The position numbers and the translations under genes were made by a program. From NCBI RefSeq assembly GCF_038397725.1, contig NZ_CP151634.1:3906001-3970000 (forward strand): DNA of 64,000 nt. The letters run 5' to 3'. The stretch is from Microbacterium sp. LWO13-1.2. Its GTDB lineage: Bacteria > Actinomycetota > Actinomycetes > Actinomycetales > Microbacteriaceae. Positions 47,678-56,045 of the stretch are shown piece after piece; position 1 is the stretch's first letter, and each line of letters opens with the position of its first letter. The notes under the pieces were generated by a model. It worked only from the letters and a program-made list of their open reading frames with translations. It did not search any database and had not been told where the DNA came from.

Positions 47678-48793
47678 TCAGTCGCCGAGATCGACGGCCA
47701 GCACGAGCACCGGCGCAAGCGCATCGCGCTCGACGACCAGCGAGGGACCCGCCGGGTCGACGATGACGCCGGCCATCTCGGAATGACTCGTCAGGACCTT
47801 GGCCAGCTGCTCCGGCCCGAACGGCAGCGGCCGATCGCCGCGCCCGAGCGCGAGCACCTCGAGCGGGTGCGAGAAGAGCTGGAGGAATCGCTTGCCGTCT
47901 GCGGTCTGCGCCTCGGCGATGCCGACCTGGCCCGATCCGTTCCCGTCATTCACCGCCACCCACATCCGCTTCGTCGCGAGCGCCTCGCCGACCTTCACCG
48001 CAGAATCGGCCTGTCGCGGCGCCGCCAGAATGGTCTTGACCGTCAGCTCGGGTTCGGCCTGCTCGAGCGCCTTCTGCAGCAGCTCGGTGGGGAAGACGAC
48101 GCGATGCGGGGCAGATGCGTTGTCGACGATCAGCCCGGTGAACTCCCCAGCGACGACCTGTTGCAGCACGGAGGTGACCGGCTGCGCGACCGCAGATGTC
48201 GCCGACGGGTCGGTCTCCTGCTTCACGGAGTCACGGACCGCCGCGGCCGAGCTGAACGCGAGCATGAACGATCGATCGCCGTCGCGGACCACGGCGATCG
48301 AGAGCGGCTTGCCTTCGCTGATCTGCGCACGAGCATCGCCGTTCACGCGAAGGTACAGGTGCCCCTGCAGCGTCTGGCGCAGCACTCCGAGGAGCTGATC
48401 GTTGCTCGCGCCCTCGGCGATCTCCTTCAACGCTTCACGCAGCAGGACGTTGTCCTTCATCCCGGCGACCGTCTCGGTCTGCTCGGGCGGCAGCGCCGGC
48501 GCCAGCGGAAGCTTGCGCTCCGCGGGGGCGGCCGGGACCTGCGGGGCTGCGGGGGCTGAAGCCGGGGCAGACGCCTTCGCCTGCGCGGCATCCGGGTCCG
48601 GCAACGAGACCTCGGGACCCGCCTCCGCGCCGACACCACGGAAGGCCTGCACGGAGATGCCGATCGACGGGACGACTTCGGCGACCTCGTCCGGTGCAGT
48701 CTCCTGCGAGGACGCATCCTCGGCGGTCGCCGCGTCCTTGGCCTCTACGGCATCCGGAGCGTCTTCGGTCTTCTTGCGGGAGAAAAGGCCCAT
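47678..48793 (-). CDS. SseB-like domain protein
   Basis: 371-aa protein, probably cytosolic. An N-terminal tail rich in Ala/Glu/Pro (residues 1-120, basic start MGLFSRKKTEDAP) leads to two SseB-type alpha/beta domains: LYLRVNGDARAQISEGKPLS...LLQKALEQ in the first half and KRMWVAVNDGNGSGQVGIAE...FGPEQLAKVLTSHSEMAGV in the second. SseB proteins have no settled biochemical role. ATG at 48793 is 7 nt after TAGGCT (48806-48801). The three-copy repeat at 48847-49028 lies just upstream. Confidence 0.72.
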   Translation of the reverse strand: MGLFSRKKTEDAPDAVEAKDAATAEDASSQETAPDEVAEVVPSIGISVQAFRGVGAEAGPEVSLPDPDAAQAKASAPASAPAAPQVPAAPAERKLPLAPALPPEQTETVAGMKDNVLLREALKEIAEGASNDQLLGVLRQTLQGHLYLRVNGDARAQISEGKPLSIAVVRDGDRSFMLAFSSAAAVRDSVKQETDPSATSAVAQPVTSVLQQVVAGEFTGLIVDNASAPHRVVFPTELLQKALEQAEPELTVKTILAAPRQADSAVKVGEALATKRMWVAVNDGNGSGQVGIAEAQTADGKRFLQLFSHPLEVLALGRGDRPLPFGPEQLAKVLTSHSEMAGVIVDPAGPSLVVERDALAPVLVLAVDLGD

Positions 48794-48846
48794 ATCTGTC
48801 AGCCTAACCCGCGGCGCGGGCACCTGCTGCGGTCGGCGGCGCGCAG

Positions 48847-49028
48847 CAGGAGTCACACATGGCCGTCACCCGACCCACGACGCGACAATCTGCGTCCCCG
48901 CCCCCATGGCAGGGGTCACACATGGCCGCCACGCCGCCCACGTCACGACAATCTGCGTCCCCTCTCAAGCCCGCCCAGGGGACGCACATGGCCGTCACCA
49001 CGCCCACGACGCGACAATCTGCGACCCC
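48847..49028. repeat. three tandem copies of a 53-bp palindrome-ended repeat
   Basis: Copies at 48847-48899, 48910-48962 and 48976-49028, separated by 10 and 13 bp of unrelated sequence. All share CAGGGGTCACACATGGCCG at one end and GCGACAATCTGCGTCCCC at the other, with few substitutions. The ends are near-perfect inverted repeats (GGGGACGCACAT against ATCTGCGACCCC in copy 3), with inner CGTC/GACG, so each unit can fold into a hairpin. They occupy most of the 275-bp gap between the pcrA stop and the SseB-like gene promoter. Short open frames through them are by-products of the repetition. Confidence 0.8.
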
Positions 49029-49068
49029 CGAGTCCCGATCGGCACAGGGGGCGGCGCGGGAACGCTGC

Positions 49069-51534
49069 CTAGATCTTCTCGATCGGCGCGACCTTGATGA
49101 GCAGTTTCTTCTGCCCGGCGGAATCGAAGCGCACGTGGGCGATGCGCTTCGCACCTTCGCCGGTCACGGCGTCCACGCGCCCCTCGCCGAAATCGGAGTG
49201 GCGGATACGGTCGCCGGCGGCGAGTTCGAGATCGCCGTTGTCGCGCATCTTCGCCGTGACCCGGTTCGGGAACTTGTCCATCGCCGTGGACAGCGGCTTG
49301 AGGGAGTCGCCGCCAGGGAGAGGCTTCACGCCGAAGCGATCGCCCGAGCCGGAGGATCCGAACCCGCCACCTGGTCGTCGGGCGTTCAGCGCCCTCGACT
49401 GCATTCCACCGCGGGAGTTCACGTCTCCCGGCGACTGCCGCCAGTCGACGAGGCCGACCGGGATCTCCTGCAGGAAGCGGCTCGGCATCGCGACCGTGAC
49501 CTCGCCGAACTGCGCCCTGGTCATCGCGAGCGAGAGGTGCAGGCGCTTGCGCGCCCTGGTGATGCCGACGTAGAACAGCCGGCGCTCCTCCTGCGGACCG
49601 CCCGGCTCCCCCGCCGAGATCCGGTGCGGGATCAGATCCTCCTCGACACCGGTGACGAACACCGCGTCGTACTCGAGCCCCTTGGCGGTGTGCATCGTCA
49701 TCAACGACACCGAACCGGATTCGTCATCCAGATCGTCGGCATCGCTGACCAGGGCGACCTCGGTGAGGAAGTCGACGATCGTGCCGTCGGGATTGTTGCG
49801 GGCGAAGTCCCTGGCGACGGCGACGAACTCGTCGAGGTTCTCGACCCGCGCCTCGTCCTGCGGGTCACGGCTCCTGCGCAGCGCGTCGAGGTATCCGCTC
49901 TTCGTCAGGAGAAGGCTGAGGCCGTCGGCGACCGTCGTCGGCGCCGGCACCTCTCCCGTCGCCGGCAGCATGATCGCGGTCGCCTCGGCGAGCACCCCGT
50001 CGAGCTGGGCGATGGCGGCCTGGATCTTCGGGCCGAATCCCAACTGGGGCGACAGGGAAAGAGCGTCGCGGAAGGAGATGCCGTGTTCCTCGGCGAATCG
50101 TGCGATGGCCGTCTCGGAGACATCACCGATGCCGCGCTTGGGCTTGTTCAGGATGCGCCGCACCGACATCTCGTCGGCGGGATTCGCGACCGCCACGAGG
50201 TAGGCGAGCGCGTCCTTGATCTCTGCGCGGTCGTAGAACTTGGTGCCGCCCATGACCTTGTAGGGGACGGCAGAGCGGATGAAGATCTCCTCGAGCGCGC
50301 GGGACTGGGAGTTCGTGCGGTAGAAGACGGCCATCTCGGAGTACGGCATCCCCGCGCGGCGCAGCGCCTCGACCTCGTCGGCGACGAACTGGGCCTCATC
50401 GTGCTGCGAGTAGCCGGTGAAGCCGACGATCTTGTCGCCGTCGCCCTTGTCGCTCCAGAGCTTCTTGTCCTTGCGGTCGAAGTTGTTGCCGATCACGGCG
50501 TTCGCGGCCGACAGGATGTTCTGCGTCGAACGGTAGTTCTGCTCCAGCAGCACGACACGTGCGCCGGGGAAGTCCCGTTCGAACTCGCTGATGTTGCGGA
50601 TGTCCGCGCCGCGGAAGGCGTAGATGGATTGGTCGGAATCACCGACCACGGTGAGGGATGCCCCCTCGAGCTCCGGCGAGGTCTCGGGTTCGAAGATCAT
50701 CATGCCGTTCGAGGCATATGGATCGGGAGCCTCGCTCGAAACCGGCCGGGTCAGCTCGTGGATGAGCGAGTACTGGGCGTGGTTGGTGTCCTGGTACTCG
50801 TCGACGAGGATGTGCCGGAAGCGGCGCCGGTAGGTGTTCGCCACCTCCGGGAACGCACGGAACAGATAGACCGTCTGCCCGATGAGGTCGTCGAAGTCGA
50901 AGGCGTTCGCCTTCTGCAGCTGCCGCTGGTAGTCGGCGAAGAGCTCGACGAAGATCCGCTCCGCCGGATCTGACATGTTCGCCTGACGCGCGTAGGAATC
51001 GGCATCCGACAGTTCGTTCTTGAGCTTCGAGATGCGCGACTGCACGGATGCCGGAGTCAGCCCGTACGCGTCGGCCTCATGCTCTTTGACCAGTCGCTTG
51101 AGCAACGCGCGGGAATCTCCCGAGTCGTAGATCGTGAACGATTTGGTGAAGCCGAACTGCTCGGCCTCACGACGGAGGATCCGCACGCAGGCGGAGTGGA
51201 AGGTCGAGATCCACATGCCGCGGGATGCTTCGCCGACGAGCGCGCCGACGCGCTCACGCATCTCGCCGGCAGCCTTGTTGGTGAAGGTGATCGCGAGGAT
51301 CTGGCTCGGCCATGCCTCACGACTCCGCAGCAGCGACGCGATGCGGCGCGTCAGCACACTGGTCTTTCCCGAGCCGGCACCCGCCACGATGAGCAGCGCC
51401 TGGCCGCGGTATGTCACCGCCTCGAGTTGCTGCGGGTTGAGCCCGGCGAGGAGGTCGTCGGAAGCACCAGCGGACTCCGATGACGAGGAGCGTGGGCCGG
51501 CGGTGGAGGGGACGATGAGAGGAGCGTCGGTCAT
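49069..51534 (-). CDS. pcrA: ATP-dependent DNA helicase PcrA/UvrD
   Basis: SF1A 3'-5' helicase for replication, nucleotide-excision repair and plasmid functions; 821 aa. Motifs in order: Q motif LNPQQLEAVTYRGQALL, Walker A AGAGSGKTS (residues 51-59), Ia AITFTNKAAGEMRERV, Walker B ILVDEYQDTNH, III VVGDSDQSIYAFRGAD, IV LEQNYRSTQNIL, V TMHTAKGLEYDAVFVTG, VI RRLFYVGITRARKRL. The C-terminal 50 residues (GDRIRHSDFGEGRVDAVTGE) form the tudor-like RNA-polymerase-binding tail. TAGACT lies 9 nt before the ATG, so the leader is at most a few bases. Confidence 0.96.
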   Translation of the reverse strand: MTDAPLIVPSTAGPRSSSSESAGASDDLLAGLNPQQLEAVTYRGQALLIVAGAGSGKTSVLTRRIASLLRSREAWPSQILAITFTNKAAGEMRERVGALVGEASRGMWISTFHSACVRILRREAEQFGFTKSFTIYDSGDSRALLKRLVKEHEADAYGLTPASVQSRISKLKNELSDADSYARQANMSDPAERIFVELFADYQRQLQKANAFDFDDLIGQTVYLFRAFPEVANTYRRRFRHILVDEYQDTNHAQYSLIHELTRPVSSEAPDPYASNGMMIFEPETSPELEGASLTVVGDSDQSIYAFRGADIRNISEFERDFPGARVVLLEQNYRSTQNILSAANAVIGNNFDRKDKKLWSDKGDGDKIVGFTGYSQHDEAQFVADEVEALRRAGMPYSEMAVFYRTNSQSRALEEIFIRSAVPYKVMGGTKFYDRAEIKDALAYLVAVANPADEMSVRRILNKPKRGIGDVSETAIARFAEEHGISFRDALSLSPQLGFGPKIQAAIAQLDGVLAEATAIMLPATGEVPAPTTVADGLSLLLTKSGYLDALRRSRDPQDEARVENLDEFVAVARDFARNNPDGTIVDFLTEVALVSDADDLDDESGSVSLMTMHTAKGLEYDAVFVTGVEEDLIPHRISAGEPGGPQEERRLFYVGITRARKRLHLSLAMTRAQFGEVTVAMPSRFLQEIPVGLVDWRQSPGDVNSRGGMQSRALNARRPGGGFGSSGSGDRFGVKPLPGGDSLKPLSTAMDKFPNRVTAKMRDNGDLELAAGDRIRHSDFGEGRVDAVTGEGAKRIAHVRFDSAGQKKLLIKVAPIEKI

Positions 51535-51543
51535 GGCCTTACG

Positions 51544-51561
51544 AGTCTAGGCGGGGCCTAG
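51544..51561. promoter_or_regulatory. pcrA -10 overlapping a perfect palindrome
   Basis: CTAGGC-GGG-GCCTAG (51547-51561) is a perfect 6-3-6 dyad that overlaps the pcrA -10 TAGACT (51549-51544). It may be an operator between pcrA and the divergent PPOX gene, whose own -10 is probably TACGAT near 51572. It does not match the actinobacterial LexA box. Confidence 0.4.
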
Positions 51562-51602
51562 GACAGCGGAGTACGATCGGTGCTCACGACGAGGGGCGAG
51601 CG

Positions 51603-52004
51603 ATGATCACCAGTCTGAGCGAGCAGAAGTGCTTCGATTTGCTGCGCACGACGACCGTAGGACGATTCGGCTTCGTGCGCGATGGCCGGGTGCAGATCAT
51701 CCCGGTCAACTACTTCCTCGACGACCGTGACATCGTCGTCCGCACGGCGCCGGACAGCATCCTCAGCACGCTTCCCGCGAGTGAGCTGGAGGTCGCCTTC
51801 GAGGTCGATCATCACGACGACCTCGCCGGGACCGGCTGGAGCGTGCTGCTGAACGGCACGGTGTCCGCGATGCCGGTCGGCGAGCTCGACGCCCTTCCGG
51901 CCTCCGGCCGCGTCCACCCGTGGGCGGGTGGTGACCGCGACCTTCCTCTGCGGTTGCATGTGCACGCGGTGTCCGGGCGCAGCGTGCAGCGCCCGCGTCG
52001 CTGA
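51603..52004 (+). CDS. pyridoxamine 5'-phosphate oxidase-fold protein
   Basis: 133-aa split-barrel flavin-binding protein: LSEQKCFDLLRTTTVGRFGF at the start, VRDGRVQIIPVNYFLDDRDI, ELEVAFEVDHHDDLAGTGWS and VLLNGTVSAMPVGE. The family binds FMN, F420 or heme; the cofactor and substrate cannot be told. GAGGGG lies 9 nt before the ATG. Divergent from pcrA, and separated from the next gene by a perfect 16-bp stem. Confidence 0.82.
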   Translation: MITSLSEQKCFDLLRTTTVGRFGFVRDGRVQIIPVNYFLDDRDIVVRTAPDSILSTLPASELEVAFEVDHHDDLAGTGWSVLLNGTVSAMPVGELDALPASGRVHPWAGGDRDLPLRLHVHAVSGRSVQRPRR

Positions 52005-52093
52005 TCTCTCATCACGCGATTCGCCGCCGGCGCCGCGATGCCGGATGGGTCCCGGAGATGGACAGCAACGGCGGCACCGACGCCCGCCGAGCC

Positions 52094-52128
52094 GAGCGGG
52101 GTGCGCGGGCGACCCGCGCACCCCGCTC
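52094..52128. terminator. bidirectional terminator
   Basis: Perfect 16-bp stem (52094-52109 with 52113-52128) with loop CGA, between convergent genes. Confidence 0.8.
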
Positions 52129-52131
52129 AAC

Positions 52132-54969
52132 TCACACCGAGCGTGAACGCCGACGCGCGATCGCCGCTCCGGCCAGGAGGAGCATCAGCGCCAGCGCGAT
52201 CGCCGCGACGGGTGCCTCGGAGCCGGTTGCAGCGAGCCCGCCACCGGGGGTTCCGGTACCAGGGCTCCCCGCGCCAGGACCCGTCGGCGTCTCACCGCCG
52301 GGGTTCTCGCCACCGGGGTTCTCGCCGTCGACCCCGGGGAGTGTGCCGGTCCGCAGCGCCTCGGACGCGAAACCGTCGGCGAACCACCACACCGGTCGCT
52401 GCCCGTCCACCGACAGCGATGCCGGAGCGGTGGCGAAGCCCTCGTTGTTGATGTCGGGCATTCCGGCGGGGCGCTCGAAGTGCGCCAGGCCCGGCTGTGC
52501 GGTGCCGTTCAGCGTGATCTCGGCCGAACGACCCTGGCAGCCGTCATCGCACACGGCCCACAGCACGTCGCGCACGCTGTCGTAGTCCAGCGCCATCACT
52601 CCGGCGAGTCCCGGTGCGATCTCGGAGACGAGGGTCGCACTCCCGTCGGTTCCGAGCGCGAACGCATAGACGTGACCGTTGTCCTCGATGGCCACGAAGA
52701 ACAGGCCTCCTCCGCGACCGGCATAGTCAGCCGGGTCGTAGGCGGCACCGGTGTTGTCGTCGAAGAGCACGCCCGCCAGCGCTGCATCCGGAACCCATTC
52801 GACCGCCTCCATGCCGAGGTTCGCACCCACGGCGGGAAGCAAAGCGGTCAGATCCCACTCCTGCTGCGCGACGAGATCACCGGCTGCGGCATCCGGATCG
52901 ACCTTCAGCACGACGTTCTGGTTCACGCCCTTGGCGCTGTTGTCACGCTCGGATGCGACATAGACCGCGCCCTCGCCGTCGACCGTGATGCCCTCGGTGT
53001 CCGGGCCGGCGGCGCCGGGGTCCGATGCGTCCTTCTGGAAACGGATGCGCTTGCCGTCGTTCCAGCCTTCGGCCTTCACGACAGAACCGTCTGCGTGCGC
53101 ATCGAGCTTCCAGATGCGTCCATCCCCGTTGTCGACCGCCCAGAGAACGGCGCCGTCCGCGGTCTCCTGGATGTCGAGCCCCGAGCTGTCCTCGAGGAAC
53201 ATCGGGATGGCGTCGAGCGCACGGACCTCGGCCGATCCCGGCCACGGCGAGAACGCGATCTCGCCGGCGCACTCGTTGGCGGCGCCCCTGGTCGGCTGAG
53301 CGGTCAGCGCGAAGGCACCGGTGATGTCGGGGCAGCGCCCCCAGCTCGTGGCCGCATGGCCCTCGCCCCACGTCGTCTCGTCGACGATCAGGTCGCCGTC
53401 GAACACGCGCACCGCGTCCCCGCCGCCCAGACCGAAACCGAGCTGCGCGCGCTCGATGACGAGATAGCCGCCTGCGGCGATCGCCGTGCCTGCCGGGATC
53501 GTGTAGGCGTGCGCATCGTCGTCGTCCTTCACGACGATGCCGGACACGTCGAGCGCGTCCGCCGTCGGGTTGACCAGTTCGACCCAGTCATCGGGGGAAC
53601 CGCCATCGGATTCGACTTCGTTGATGCGCACAGGGCTTCCGCAGGCGTTGCGCGCGCCCTTGGTCGAGATCGCCTGATCCGCGAAATCTCCGGTGCCGTC
53701 CGCGCACCGCGCCCAGACGCCGTCCGCGTGCGCCGGGTAGACGTATTCGTCGACGGTGTTGCCGTTCGCATCACGGATCGTCACTGTGTCGCCGTTGCCG
53801 AGGCCGAAGCTGAACGCGGTGGGCTGGTCGAAAACGACGTAGGCGCCCGGCTCGAGCATCGTGCCGGCGGGCAGCGGCGTCACGTCGCCAGCGTGGCCGG
53901 ACGGATCGTTGTCCATCACGGTCCACCCGGAGAGGTCGACGGAGGTGCTCCCCGCATTGACGACCTCGACCCAGTCGGTGGCGTCGCCGTTGGATTCGAT
54001 CTCGTTGATCGCGACGTCCGGCATCACGCACGAGTTGGTCGCACCCGGGGTGGCGTGGGCGAGGATGAATGCGCCGACGCCATCGGGGCAGCGCGCCAGC
54101 GTGGCGGCGCTGAAGTCCCCGCCGATCGCCGCGTGGCCGTCCCACATCAGCGTGTCATCGATCAGGACACCCGCGGCGTCGTAGAGACGGATGCGATCGG
54201 CGCTGCCGATGCCGATCGGATCGCGGAATGCCGCCTCCGTGCCGTCGACGATGCCGATCGTGCTCTCGTCGACGACGAGGAACTCCCCCGCACCGATCTG
54301 GGTCCCCGGCCGGAACTGCCAGCGGTGATCGTCGGAGTTGTCGCGGATCTCGAAGCCGGAGATGTCGAGCGCCTCGCCACCGGGGTTGTAGAACTCCGCC
54401 CAGTCGGCCGGCTGCGAGTCGACCTCGTTGATCACGATGGAGCCGGTGACCGGCACCACGGTGCAGTCGTTGGCCGCGCCGGGGGTCGCCGCGGTCGCGT
54501 GCGCCCACTCGCCCACGCCGTCGGCGCAGCGCGCCCACACGGCCAGCGGAGCCGTGTTCTCGTAGGCGTATGCGTCGGCCTCGGCGCCGGCCGGGTCGAA
54601 CAGCACGACCTCGTCGCCCTTGCCGAGACCGAAATCGAAGTCGACGTCCTTCACCAGCACGAGGAACTCCCCCGGAGCCAGCGTGGTGCCGGCCGGCGCG
54701 TGGCCGAAGGTGTCGCGCTTCTCGTCGGAGATGTACCAGCCATCGAGCGAGATGGGCTCTGCGCCGGCGTTGTAGATCTCGACCTGGTCGGCGAGTCCGG
54801 TCGCCGCGTCGTCGTAGACGATCTCGTTGAGGACGAGACCCGCGGGTGCGCCCGAAGTCTCGGTGATGCGGGAATCGGCGCCGGTGGCGGCGAGCGGTGC
54901 GGCGAGCAGGGCGGCTGCGCTGAGCGCGCAGACCGTCGTGACCGCTGCCGCGGAGTGCAGGCGGGACAT
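52132..54969 (-). CDS. cell-surface protein with four lamin-tail domains, a propeller-like domain and an LAATG sorting signal
   Basis: 945-aa exported protein. Signal peptide at residues 1-31 (ALSAAALLAAPLAATGA). Four lamin-tail-type (LTD) repeats follow, recognised by VLNEIVYDDAATG, IVINEVDSQPADWAEFYNPG, INEIESNGDATDWVEVVNAG and INEVESDGGSPDDWVELVNP, separated by segments like ARCADGVGEWAHATAATPGA. Residues about 600-850 resemble esterase-like/phytase-like propellers. A Gly/Pro linker and LAATGSE, a hydrophobic helix and RRRSRS end the chain, as in class E sortase substrates. No sortase gene is in the window. CTGGAG lies upstream of the ATG at 54969. Open reading continues upstream without signal-peptide character. 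Confidence 0.85.
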   Translation of the reverse strand: MSRLHSAAAVTTVCALSAAALLAAPLAATGADSRITETSGAPAGLVLNEIVYDDAATGLADQVEIYNAGAEPISLDGWYISDEKRDTFGHAPAGTTLAPGEFLVLVKDVDFDFGLGKGDEVVLFDPAGAEADAYAYENTAPLAVWARCADGVGEWAHATAATPGAANDCTVVPVTGSIVINEVDSQPADWAEFYNPGGEALDISGFEIRDNSDDHRWQFRPGTQIGAGEFLVVDESTIGIVDGTEAAFRDPIGIGSADRIRLYDAAGVLIDDTLMWDGHAAIGGDFSAATLARCPDGVGAFILAHATPGATNSCVMPDVAINEIESNGDATDWVEVVNAGSTSVDLSGWTVMDNDPSGHAGDVTPLPAGTMLEPGAYVVFDQPTAFSFGLGNGDTVTIRDANGNTVDEYVYPAHADGVWARCADGTGDFADQAISTKGARNACGSPVRINEVESDGGSPDDWVELVNPTADALDVSGIVVKDDDDAHAYTIPAGTAIAAGGYLVIERAQLGFGLGGGDAVRVFDGDLIVDETTWGEGHAATSWGRCPDITGAFALTAQPTRGAANECAGEIAFSPWPGSAEVRALDAIPMFLEDSSGLDIQETADGAVLWAVDNGDGRIWKLDAHADGSVVKAEGWNDGKRIRFQKDASDPGAAGPDTEGITVDGEGAVYVASERDNSAKGVNQNVVLKVDPDAAAGDLVAQQEWDLTALLPAVGANLGMEAVEWVPDAALAGVLFDDNTGAAYDPADYAGRGGGLFFVAIEDNGHVYAFALGTDGSATLVSEIAPGLAGVMALDYDSVRDVLWAVCDDGCQGRSAEITLNGTAQPGLAHFERPAGMPDINNEGFATAPASLSVDGQRPVWWFADGFASEALRTGTLPGVDGENPGGENPGGETPTGPGAGSPGTGTPGGGLAATGSEAPVAAIALALMLLLAGAAIARRRSRSV

Positions 54970-54995
54970 GGGGCTCCAGGGTGAGAACTCAGACG

Positions 54996-55011
54996 GGTGT
55001 GAGTCCACACC
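54996..55011. promoter_or_regulatory. inverted repeat upstream of the LTD surface protein gene
   Basis: GGTGTG-AGTC-CACACC, a perfect 6-4-6 dyad 27 bp before the ATG. It could be an operator or a 5'-leader stem. The remainder of 54970-55151 shows no gene. Confidence 0.35.
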
Positions 55012-55151
55012 ACCGATGCCGCGTGGCCGCGCGGCGGCGTGCAGATGGACGAGAGGTGAACGGCGGGCGGCCAATCAACTCCCGACCGCACCGGCATCTG
55101 CCGGGCGCATGCGTCAGGCGTAGTCCCAGCCACGACTGCGACAATCACCTC

Positions 55152-55544
55152 ATGCGCACGATCCTGAACATCATCTGGGTCATCCTCGCCGGATGGGTCC
55201 TGTTCCTCGGCTACATGCTGGCGGGCATCCTGCTGTGCATCCCGATCGTGACCATCCCGTGGGCGATCGCGTCGTTCCGCATCGCCCGCTACGCCATCTG
55301 GCCGTTCGGGCGTGAGGTCATCAGCAAGCCGACGGCCGGCGTGGGCTCGTTCCTCGGCAACGTGCTCTGGGTGATCCTCGCGGGCTGGTGGCTGGCGATC
55401 GGTCATATCATCTCCGGTATCGCACTGTGCATCACGATCATCGGCATCCCGATGGGTATCGCCGACTTCAAGATGGTGCCGATCTCGCTCGTGCCCCTCG
55501 GCAAGGAGATCGTTTCCACCCGGCGGGGTGCGTTCGCGGGGTAG
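55152..55544 (+). CDS. YccF domain membrane protein
   Basis: 130-aa inner-membrane protein with two YccF repeats: IIWVILAGWVLFLGYMLAGI with IPIVTIPWAIASFRIARYAI, then GNVLWVILAGWWLAIGHII with IIGIPMGIADFKMVPISL. Each half carries paired membrane segments and the conserved WVILAGW. Function unknown. The hemerythrin gene starts 15 bp after its stop. Confidence 0.88.
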   Translation: MRTILNIIWVILAGWVLFLGYMLAGILLCIPIVTIPWAIASFRIARYAIWPFGREVISKPTAGVGSFLGNVLWVILAGWWLAIGHIISGIALCITIIGIPMGIADFKMVPISLVPLGKEIVSTRRGAFAG

Positions 55545-55559
55545 CCGTACACTTGCCCG

Positions 55560-56021
55560 GTGGATGCCGACCGCCTGATCGCCTGGGATGAAGAGCTCCG
55601 CTCGGCGCACACCCGCCTGCGCGCCGCCCTTTCCGCCACCCGGGTGGCGCTGGATGTCGGCGACACCGCCCCGGATGCCGCGTCCGAGCTGCTGCTCTTC
55701 TGCATCGGTTTCTGCTCGGCGTTGGACGGCCACCACCGCAGCGAGGACCGCAGCCTGTTCCCCGCGCTGCGTGACGAGCATCCCGAACTCTCCGGAGTGA
55801 TCGACAAGCTCATGCAGGATCACTCGATGCTCTCCCACCTGCTGAACGCGCTGCGCAACGCCGTCGAACGCGATGAGGATACGGCGTCGATCGAACGCCA
55901 CCTCGACGGGATCGGCGCGATCATGGAGTCGCATTTCCGCTTCGAAGAGCGGGAGATCCTCGCTCCCCTTCGCGCGCTGCGGCTCGAGAAAACCGTGCCG
56001 GAGGTCCTGGGACCGCTCTGA
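55560..56021 (+). CDS. hemerythrin-like (HHE) domain protein
   Basis: 153-aa four-helix protein with likely di-iron ligands: His in LRSAHTRLRAAL, HHRSEDRSLFPAL (HxxxE), QDHSMLSHLLNAL and ESHFRFEEREIL (HxxxE). May sense or buffer oxygen, NO or iron. Starts with GTG at 55560, 6 nt after TACACT (55548-55553), so a leaderless transcript is predicted in spite of the nearby yccF gene. Confidence 0.85.
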   Translation: MDADRLIAWDEELRSAHTRLRAALSATRVALDVGDTAPDAASELLLFCIGFCSALDGHHRSEDRSLFPALRDEHPELSGVIDKLMQDHSMLSHLLNALRNAVERDEDTASIERHLDGIGAIMESHFRFEEREILAPLRALRLEKTVPEVLGPL

Positions 56022-56045
56022 TGCCCCCGGATCGCGGGCGAATGC

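Noticed and set aside
48847..49028. CRISPR-like spacing of repeats
   Set aside because: Spacers are only 10 and 13 bp, repeats are 53 bp with internal symmetry, and no cas gene is near.
48804..49154. Cys-rich repeated peptide on the minus strand (DADCRVVG units)
   Set aside because: Also a translation of the 53-bp repeat, with no ribosome-binding site or family support. It overlaps the pcrA 3' end.
48859..50973. 704-codon plus-strand frame starting in the triple repeat (HMAVTRPTTRQSASP units)
   Set aside because: The repeated peptide comes from the 53-bp DNA repeat, and the rest is antisense to pcrA.
52480..54984. 834-codon open frame on the plus strand
   Set aside because: Antisense to the LTD surface protein, which has a signal peptide, repeats and an anchor. 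The plus frame has none.
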